From Candidatus Krumholzibacteriota bacterium (GTDB lineage Bacteria > Krumholzibacteriota > Krumholzibacteriia > Krumholzibacteriales > Krumholzibacteriaceae): a stretch of 20,047 nucleotides of DNA. The notes below the pieces were generated by a model. That model saw only the letters and a list, made by a program, of their open reading frames with translations. It had not been told where the DNA came from and did not search any database. The position numbers and the translations under genes were made by a program. This document shows positions 9,201-14,198 of this stretch, one piece after another (the stretch's first letter is position 1; every line of letters starts with the position of its first letter). Location of the stretch: positions 1-20,047 of the forward strand of contig JAUWMD010000012.1 in NCBI GenBank assembly GCA_030613345.1, written 5' to 3'.

Positions 9201-10933
9201 CGGCCGCATCCGTCGCGTCGGAGATCGGCGAACTATACCTCGAGGAGGGTAACGAATCTCTCGCACGCGAGTACCTTCTCAGGGCGATCTCCCTCTTCGG
9301 CGAATCGGAGAAACTTCCCAGCGGGGTCTCACATCTCCAGAAGCATCTCGAACAGAGAACCGCCCTCGACCTGGAAAAGATCCACTCCGATTCTGCAAGG
9401 TTCAGGGCGCTCTGCCGCCTCATCTCCCTGATACGGACCATCCACGATCCCGACAGGCTGCACAAGACGATCACCGAAATGGCGATGAAAGTGACGAACA
9501 TGGAGCGGGCGGCACTGATCCTCCAGAGCGACGGTCATGACACGTACAGGATCCTCACGTCGATCGGAGACTTCGACTCGGAGTCGATACTGACCGACCA
9601 CAACATCATAGCGATACTGAACATCGCCAGGCAGCTCGGCTACCCGCTCGACATTTCGAGGACGAGGATCCCGTCCGGAAAGGTCCAGGATGATTTCCTC
9701 GCCGATCATCCGGGGATCATCTGCACACCCCTCTGGATCCACGAGGAAGCGACGGGTTATCTTTACCTCGACGCAAGCCGTGAAGGGGCGGGAACGACCG
9801 ACGAGGACCATACATTCCTTGTCGCGTTCAGCCAGCAGGTCGCCCTGGGCCTGGAGAGGATGCTCCTTTCCGACCGGCTCAGGCAGAAGGAGAAGCCGTC
9901 CGGAGAGAAGATATCGATAATCGACGACCCGGGCGACAGGGTCACTTTCCAGGACATCATCGGGAAATCGGCAGCGATAAGAAAGATCTATGCCCTCATA
10001 GACGGCATCAAGGACATGGACACGACGGTCCTGCTCACCGGCCCGAACGGGTCGGGAAAAGACCTCATCGCGAAGACGCTCCACTATACCGGCCCGAGGA
10101 AGGACAAGCCGTTCCACACCCTGAACTGCCCGGCGCTCCCCGATCAGCTGATCGAGAGCGAGCTGTTCGGCCACGAGAAAGGCTCGTTCACCGGCGCGTA
10201 CAAACAGAAAGTCGGCCATTTCGAGTCGGCCAGCGACGGCACGATCTTCCTCAACGAGATCGGCGACCTCCCGCTGAAGCTGCAGCCGAAGCTCCTGCGG
10301 GTACTCGAGGACATGAAGTTCTTCCGTGTCGGCGGAACGAGGGAGATCAAGACAGACGCGAGGGTCATCTGCGCAACGAACAAGGACCTGTTGAAGCTCG
10401 TCAAGGAAGGCAGATTCCGCGAGGACCTCTATTACAGGATCAACATATTCCCGATCAGGGTACCGGGGCTGACCGAGCGCAGGGAGGACATCAAGCTCCT
10501 CTGCAACCATTTCTTGACGATGTACTGCCGCCTGTACAATACTCCCACAAAGCGCCTCTCGCCCGAGGCGATGGCCTGCCTGGCCGAGTATGACTGGCCG
10601 GGCAACGTCAGGGAGCTGGAAAACACGATCAACCGGCTTATGATCATCTCGAAGAAGGACACGATCCTTCCCGAGGACCTGCCGACCAATATCGTCAAGC
10701 ACAGGGAAAGCGTCGAGACCAGGTCACTCAGCACTCTCGAAGAGATGATCGAATCGATCCTCGAAACGGTCGAGTTCTCCGACAGCGATCCTATACTGCC
10801 GAGGGTGAAGCGGACGCTGATAAGCAAGGTAGTGGAAAAGACAGGAGACAAGACGAAGGCTGCGCAGATACTCGGTATCTCGAAGCCCACTCTCTACAGC
10901 CACCTCAGGAGCCATGAGCGGAAACGCCGCTAG
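6299..10933 (+). CDS. Giant multidomain sigma54-type regulator (kinase-like, ATPase, TPR, GAF, AAA+, Fis HTH)
   Basis: 1544 residues. 1-190 resembles a degenerate protein kinase: a YxIxxxLG-like opening, FHNLSIESVVM (127-137) where HRDxxxxN should be, and DDLNAFGELLALF near 173-185 resembling the SDIWSLG segment. No catalytic Lys or HRD/DFG Asp is recognisable. A STAND-like ATPase follows, Walker A GRAGAGKTT at 272-280, then a winged-helix-like part (about 445-510). TPR-type helical repeats run about 600-1020. A GAF-like domain occupies about 1035-1190. The sigma54-interacting AAA+ domain has Walker A GPNGSGKD (1248-1255), GSFTGA (1295-1300), Walker B TIFLNE (1315-1320), arginine fingers near 1372-1374 and WPGNVREL (1433-1440). 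A Fis-type helix-turn-helix lies at about 1503-1540. It should activate sigma54 promoters in response to a signal sensed by the N-terminal modules. Walker B has N1319 instead of the usual Asp. The last 20 bases overlap the selenoprotein gene. Confidence 0.9.
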   Translation: MKNELGFTSRYAIKKALGAYPPWQGFGVTDSLSGKDYLLFSLVIPAETSISTDDLLMRDYLFSDAAGDSIRALSIQQNGGSIFFLLPWQELVPVTKMLPSLRPEESLELTRSLTSTFLDCISTGRFFHNLSIESVVMQGNSAGILPTAYLVPEAVLDRLDVSGRVGSNENLFDDLNAFGELLALFCRYLPAKHSAACAETAERLRAIGPETGDDLFPVIERLGELSERNSATPVVLAGRKPLLKNHSAAMNLVRQAAFRSREDGKQMVIVSGRAGAGKTTLLEEMARKLTGEWGFGGDGIAGDQSVFSDFRDHEESPESEFTIHDDHHQDPVLSGLIVERLSHDLEKSSLAVIGLSDDAPAWFSDAVRSEGRERGFHITDIEIPDPDFARKSGSVLKLLPKERRGTVKKTFGRRDSFAVMELKTRLAAENAGADRTAGNVIDFLDDEERSVLSFIAVFRFAVPLSILKEIFSTEEGRFYRILHRLVTLDIIRKRAGRSCFSDNGLCTLFSINGKSIASMIEESIDPQRRVQLHRNIAQLLKEAQGAPAAYIFYHLVRSGDMQEAAFKGLRVFQLLLTRKHLNAINSFNDGYMSLGLDRHLPMEMRLNLLLELGDYYANIGRIEKAEEFFRNCREETSTSDRWQSHRELAVEAIRKECEILEKRGEFIVAEELLKKALETHGEHIMAQERAKLYNDLAWVYYRLGKFDKSWENCLLVHKLLDRKQHPMELAQSYNLMGAINWNRSKYDEALLCHKKCLALREDCNDELGVAASFNNLGLVYRSMGRVKEALESFTKSMRIKQRNNNRPGLAAVHLNIALACLDTEELEKAESNCMTAVKLAEDLGNQQLLAEIYGTLGEIRFGKCDHAEARNHYFRALHICQKTRSLREKAVVLRRLGELGLVEGKIVETKDLLREARELNKQIGSRLETALLDLLEGRVQLSEGKREHGRRILEETSFELSLLGRKRTAASVASEIGELYLEEGNESLAREYLLRAISLFGESEKLPSGVSHLQKHLEQRTALDLEKIHSDSARFRALCRLISLIRTIHDPDRLHKTITEMAMKVTNMERAALILQSDGHDTYRILTSIGDFDSESILTDHNIIAILNIARQLGYPLDISRTRIPSGKVQDDFLADHPGIICTPLWIHEEATGYLYLDASREGAGTTDEDHTFLVAFSQQVALGLERMLLSDRLRQKEKPSGEKISIIDDPGDRVTFQDIIGKSAAIRKIYALIDGIKDMDTTVLLTGPNGSGKDLIAKTLHYTGPRKDKPFHTLNCPALPDQLIESELFGHEKGSFTGAYKQKVGHFESASDGTIFLNEIGDLPLKLQPKLLRVLEDMKFFRVGGTREIKTDARVICATNKDLLKLVKEGRFREDLYYRINIFPIRVPGLTERREDIKLLCNHFLTMYCRLYNTPTKRLSPEAMACLAEYDWPGNVRELENTINRLMIISKKDTILPEDLPTNIVKHRESVETRSLSTLEEMIESILETVEFSDSDPILPRVKRTLISKVVEKTGDKTKAAQILGISKPTLYSHLRSHERKRR

Positions 10934-11948
10934 ACAGCTGTCCCCCTTCATCCGGATCATGATCGCGATCTTCCTCGTTCTGCTCGCGGTCTGGATCGTG
11001 CTGAAGATCTATATAGCCCGCACTGAACCTTCCGAGCCGCCCGCCGACGGGACGAAGGTGAGCATCTTCGTCACCGCCGGGCTCAAGGGGTACCGCGAAC
11101 CCTGCGGCTGAAAGAAGGATACCTTTTCCGGGATGGCCAGGTGGGCTTCCCTGATAGACAAGCGAAGGGCGCGGCATCCGGCGATACTGCTCGACGCTGG
11201 CGGCTTCTGCAATACCGCGCAGAGGAGCACGGCCGCGTTCGACCTTGATTATTTCTTCGAGGGGATGCGGATGATCGGATACGCCGCCGCAGGCATCGGG
11301 TCCGACGAGATCCGGTTCGGGCGCAAGCATCTACTCGAGAGAGTCGACCGGGCGGGATTCGAGCTGCTCTCGGCCAACATATACGGTAAAGACGGAGGGG
11401 AGATGCCCGGCGCGAAACACACGGTGATAAAGGCCGGCGGGAGAAGGACCCTGATCGGCACGAAAGGCGGTGTGAAGATAGGCGTCTTCTCCGTCGCCCT
11501 TCCACTCCTGATCCACGAGATAGACCCCAATATCGCGCTGTACTACGATGTCCTCGATCCGAGGATCGCCGCGCTTGAGGCTGTATCGGTCCTGAAGAAA
11601 AAAGGCTGCGACCTGATCATAGCTCTGAGCTACCAGGGCTGGTCGAAGAGTCTCGCCCTGGCCGAAAGCGTCGAAGGGATCGACATAGTGATCAATGGGC
11701 GGCGAGAGCACACCCGGCCGACAGGGAAAAAGGTAGGACAAACTACGGTCGTCGACACGGGGATCAGGAGTATATCGCTCACCGAGGTGTTCGTCGAGTG
11801 GACGGGCGGCAGCCCCCGGGTCAGGGTACGCGAGTCGGGACCCGAGGCGAAAGAAATGAAGGGCAGAGACGATCTCGTCGAGCTCGAGAAGAGATACGAA
11901 CGCGAGCTCGAGGCCCGCGGCATCGAGGATGCCCGGGAGGGCAGCTGA
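10914..11948 (+). CDS. Membrane-anchored UshA-like selenoprotein, TGA read as selenocysteine
   Basis: One frame of 344 residues interrupted only by TGA at 11109-11111 (codon 66). Residues 13-35 form a transmembrane anchor. A short linker leads to GLKGYREPCG, then the TGA, then KKDTFSGMARWASLIDKRR. Homologues I recall have PCGC here, so the TGA replaces the second cysteine, giving C64-G65-U66. The rest resembles the metallophosphatase domain of UshA/5'-nucleotidases: ILLDAGGF (about 90-97), a SANIYG segment, ALSYQGW, and DIVINGRREHTR. The usual metal ligands look lost: GD reads GG, SH reads SY, and GHxH reads GRREH. A redox role is therefore likelier than phosphatase. I recall NCBI using the name UshA-like (seleno)protein for such genes; this was not checked. 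ATG 10914 overlaps the regulator gene by 20 bases, with AGGAG two bases before it; ATG 10959 is an alternative. A gene caller would wrongly start at 11133, inside the SECIS. Confidence 0.82.
11127..11154 (+). promoter_or_regulatory. Bacterial SECIS hairpin directing selenocysteine insertion at 11109-11111
   Basis: Fifteen bases after the TGA a hairpin folds. 11130-11132 GGG pairs with 11149-11151 CCC, A11133 with U11148, U11134 is bulged, G11135 wobbles with U11147, and 11136-11138 GCC pairs with 11144-11146 GGC. The apical loop is AGGUG (11139-11143). Two more pairs (U11127-A11154 and C11128-G11153) extend the base across one mismatch. A bulged U below a short upper stem and an AGGU-containing loop are the SelB-binding features of the E. 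coli fdhF SECIS. The loop begins 27 bases after the TGA, within the range I recall for bacterial SECIS elements. The pairing was derived by hand. Confidence 0.75.
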
Positions 11949-12012
11949 CCGCGGGGTCGGCAGGCATCGCCCGATTTTATAAATTGAGCTCCACAGAGAG
12001 AGGAATCGCGTA

Positions 12013-12768
12013 ATGAGACTGGACAAGGTGACCGGTTTTCTCGAGGATACCCTGAGTCTTGAGTCATTTTCAAATGACCCGTCGATGAACGGGCTGCAGG
12101 TCGAAGCGTCGGGTGAAGTCAGGAAAGTCGCGCTGGCGGTGGATGCCTGCAGGGAGTCTATCAACCGTGCTGCCCGCCGGGACGCCGACCTGCTGATCGT
12201 CCATCACGGCCTCTTCTGGAACGGCCGGGTGCCGATCACGGGGATCATGGCCGCGCGGGTGAAGGCCCTTCTCGACAAAAATATCTCCCTCTACGCCGCC
12301 CACCTCCCGCTCGACTGCCACCCGGAGATCGGGAATAACGCCCGGATAGCGAACGTGCTCGGAATCGGGGAGACGGAACACTTCGGGAAGTACGCAGGCG
12401 TTGATATAGGGCTCTGCGGCAAACTGCCGAGGCCGCTGAAGATCGAGGGCCTGCGCCGGAAACTCACACGTATCCTCGACTCGCCCGTCCAGACCTTTGC
12501 TTTCGGACCGGCTGTGGTAAGGAAGCTGGGCATCGTCTCGGGCGGCGGCGCTTCCCTCACCCAGGCGGCCGCAGAGGCGGGCTGCGACGCGCTCCTTACA
12601 GGCGAGACTTCTCACTCGTCATATCACACGGCGAGGGAGAACGGGATCAGCCTGATATTCGCCGGCCACTATGCCTCGGAGACATTCGGCGTCAAGGCGC
12701 TCGGCGAGCTCATGAAGGAGAAGCTGGGCCTGCAGACGTTTTTTATCGACCTTCCGACAGGGCTCTAG
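12013..12768 (+). CDS. Nif3-like dinuclear metal centre protein (YbgI / DUF34 family)
   Basis: 251 residues, the normal length for the short (YbgI-type) form. Family motifs are all visible: NGLQV (26-30), the metal-binding HHG (64-66) in LLIVHHGLFWNG, AHLPLDCH (96-103), GETSH (197-201) and GHYASE (218-223). These form the two-metal site of a toroidal hexamer. The cellular substrate is not settled; a hydrolase role and links to cofactor or tRNA repair have been proposed. AGAGAGGAA lies about seven bases before the ATG. A TATAAA at 11978-11983 in the 64-base gap could be a -10, but no -35 accompanies it. The stop overlaps that of the opposing protease gene in a shared CTAG (12765-12768). Confidence 0.93.
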   Translation: MRLDKVTGFLEDTLSLESFSNDPSMNGLQVEASGEVRKVALAVDACRESINRAARRDADLLIVHHGLFWNGRVPITGIMAARVKALLDKNISLYAAHLPLDCHPEIGNNARIANVLGIGETEHFGKYAGVDIGLCGKLPRPLKIEGLRRKLTRILDSPVQTFAFGPAVVRKLGIVSGGGASLTQAAAEAGCDALLTGETSHSSYHTARENGISLIFAGHYASETFGVKALGELMKEKLGLQTFFIDLPTGL

Positions 12769-14177
12769 CGGTCGATCTTGAACTTGTCGTGTTTCGGCCA
12801 GGGTCTCGGGTCCTCCTCGATATTCTTCATCAGGACCTCTATCCCCTTGAGCAGCTGGGCATCTTCGCCCCTGGACATCTCGACGGGGTCGAGATCTATC
12901 TCGATGTCGGGGATGACCCCCTCGTTCTCGACGATCCAGCGGCCGTCGGTACCGTAGCTCCTGTAGTCGGGGGCGGACATCCCGCCGCCGTCGATCAGGC
13001 CGATCCACATCGAGACGCCTACCAGCCCACCCCATGTCCTCGTGCCGATGACCGGTCCCATCTTCATCATCTGGAACTCCATCGGGAGCATGTCCCCGCC
13101 CGAGCCGGCCTGACGGTTGGTCAGGCATACGAGGTGGGCGTTCGTCACGATTGCCGGATCGGTCTGGTCGTGAGAGTACCGGCGCGTCCAGTATGCAAGT
13201 ATCTCCCTGTTGAGGCGCTGGAGAAAGATCGCCGGATCGAGGCCGCCGCCGTTGAAGCGCCCGTCAACGATCATCCCCTTCTTTCTCGTCTGGGCGTAGA
13301 AGAGCCTGGGAAACTCGGTCGCCGAGCCGAGATAGGTGTCGGGCAAGTGAAGGTAGCCGATCTTTCCACCCGACATCTCGTCGACGAGCTGCCTGTTGTG
13401 CTCGACCCAGGCGTGATACCTCATCATGTACTCGCTGCGGGCCGGTTCGACCGTGTACTTCCTCGCACCCTTCTTTGTCGGTTTTCCGTTTACGAGGATA
13501 GTCACCTGCTTGCCGGCGAGGTCCTCGAAGTAGCTGTACAAATTCCTGTCGGCCGAAACGTCGACGCCGTTGACCTCGAGCAGGTAGTCCCCATCAGCCA
13601 CGTTGACACCGGGTCTGGACAGTGGCGGGATAATCCCTCTCGACCAGTCGGATACGTCGAGGATCTTCTCGAAGCGGTACATAACCGCCTTTTCGTCGAG
13701 CTCCCAGTCGACGCCGAGCAGTCCGACACTTACGCGGTCCGAGTCGCGGCGGATGTCGCCGCCGAAGACGTAGGTGTGAGAGGTGTTGCGCTCACCGATC
13801 AGCTCGCCGATGCTGAACCGGACGTCCTGCCTGCAGGTCGCACGGTCTATCAGCCTGCCGTACTTCTCACCGATCTCGTCCCAGTCAAGACCGTGCATAT
13901 CAGGATCGTAGTAGAAGTCGCGCTCCATCCTCCATGCCTCCGCGAAGATCTGCTTCCATTCGGACAGCGGATCGAGCTTCATCTTGAGGCCCCTGGTGCT
14001 GAGCTTGTTGCCTTTCGAGTCCTCGGCGGATGACTTGATGATCCCGATGCCGCCGTGCATGCCGCTACGCTTCGTGTAGACTATACTCTCGCCGTCGGCC
14101 GAGAGGGCGTAACGGCCTATGCCGGAGATTACCTTCTGCTCCTCCCTGTCCTCGAACGAGAACCGGTAGAGGTCCAT
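12765..14177 (-). CDS. Tricorn-type protease, C-terminal catalytic part (after an in-frame TAG)
   Basis: 470 residues counted from the first ATG after the amber codon. The reading frame is unbroken back to the TAG at 14196-14198 and on into the N-terminal half, so this is the second part of one ancestral gene. It holds the end of the beta-propeller region (IGRYALSADGESIVYTKR), then the tricorn C1 helical domain with NTSHTY (131-136, the Ser-His pair), a PDZ domain (about 180-245), and the C2 peptidase core with LTNRQAGSGGDM (352-363, nucleophile probably S359), GTRTWGGLVGVS (378-389) and ENEGVIPDIEID (417-428, catalytic Glu). All four catalytic elements known from Thermoplasma tricorn appear intact. 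The ATG at 14177 has no Shine-Dalgarno and no signal peptide, so independent translation into a secreted product is unlikely. Confidence 0.8.
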   Translation of the reverse strand: MDLYRFSFEDREEQKVISGIGRYALSADGESIVYTKRSGMHGGIGIIKSSAEDSKGNKLSTRGLKMKLDPLSEWKQIFAEAWRMERDFYYDPDMHGLDWDEIGEKYGRLIDRATCRQDVRFSIGELIGERNTSHTYVFGGDIRRDSDRVSVGLLGVDWELDEKAVMYRFEKILDVSDWSRGIIPPLSRPGVNVADGDYLLEVNGVDVSADRNLYSYFEDLAGKQVTILVNGKPTKKGARKYTVEPARSEYMMRYHAWVEHNRQLVDEMSGGKIGYLHLPDTYLGSATEFPRLFYAQTRKKGMIVDGRFNGGGLDPAIFLQRLNREILAYWTRRYSHDQTDPAIVTNAHLVCLTNRQAGSGGDMLPMEFQMMKMGPVIGTRTWGGLVGVSMWIGLIDGGGMSAPDYRSYGTDGRWIVENEGVIPDIEIDLDPVEMSRGEDAQLLKGIEVLMKNIEEDPRPWPKHDKFKIDR

Positions 14178-14195
14178 CGGGCCGATCGAGCGGAA

Positions 14196-14198
14196 CTA
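14196..14198 (-). other. In-frame amber (TAG) codon splitting the tricorn gene
   Basis: Codon 646 of a frame that otherwise runs from 16133 to 12765 (1122 positions). The context is GDFNRF-[TAG]-FRSIGPMDLYRF. Both sides read as continuous tricorn sequence with no frameshift. TAG serves as a normal stop for at least four plus-strand genes here and for this gene's own end, so genome-wide recoding is unlikely. A point mutation, a sequence error or local readthrough remain. Confidence 0.85.

Noticed and set aside
8054..10702. Long minus-strand ORFs inside the giant regulator (8054-9142 and 9329-10702)
   Set aside because: These are mirror frames of the TPR and AAA+ regions. They show no recognisable motifs and are rich in Leu/Glu/Val/Arg from antisense CTC/GAG codons.
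10914..11111. A separate 65-residue membrane peptide ending at the TGA
   Set aside because: It ends exactly at a family-conserved PCG motif and continues in the same frame into homologous sequence, so it is the N-terminus of the selenoprotein.
11133..11948. A 271-residue protein starting at ATG 11133
   Set aside because: The ATG lies inside the proposed SECIS hairpin. Starting there removes the membrane anchor and the Pro-Cys-Gly motif, and no ribosome binding site lies at normal distance. It is the downstream part of the selenoprotein frame.
11949..12012. Sigma54-type -24/-12 promoter before the Nif3 gene
   Set aside because: A GG and a GC pair exist but are eight bases apart rather than ten, and the flanking consensus is absent.
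14196..14198. Pyrrolysine or genome-wide TAG recoding at the tricorn amber codon
   Set aside because: TAG ends at least four plus-strand genes in the window (10933, 12768, 16743 and 17827) and the protease gene itself, and no Pyl-family protein is involved. A mutation or sequence error is simpler.
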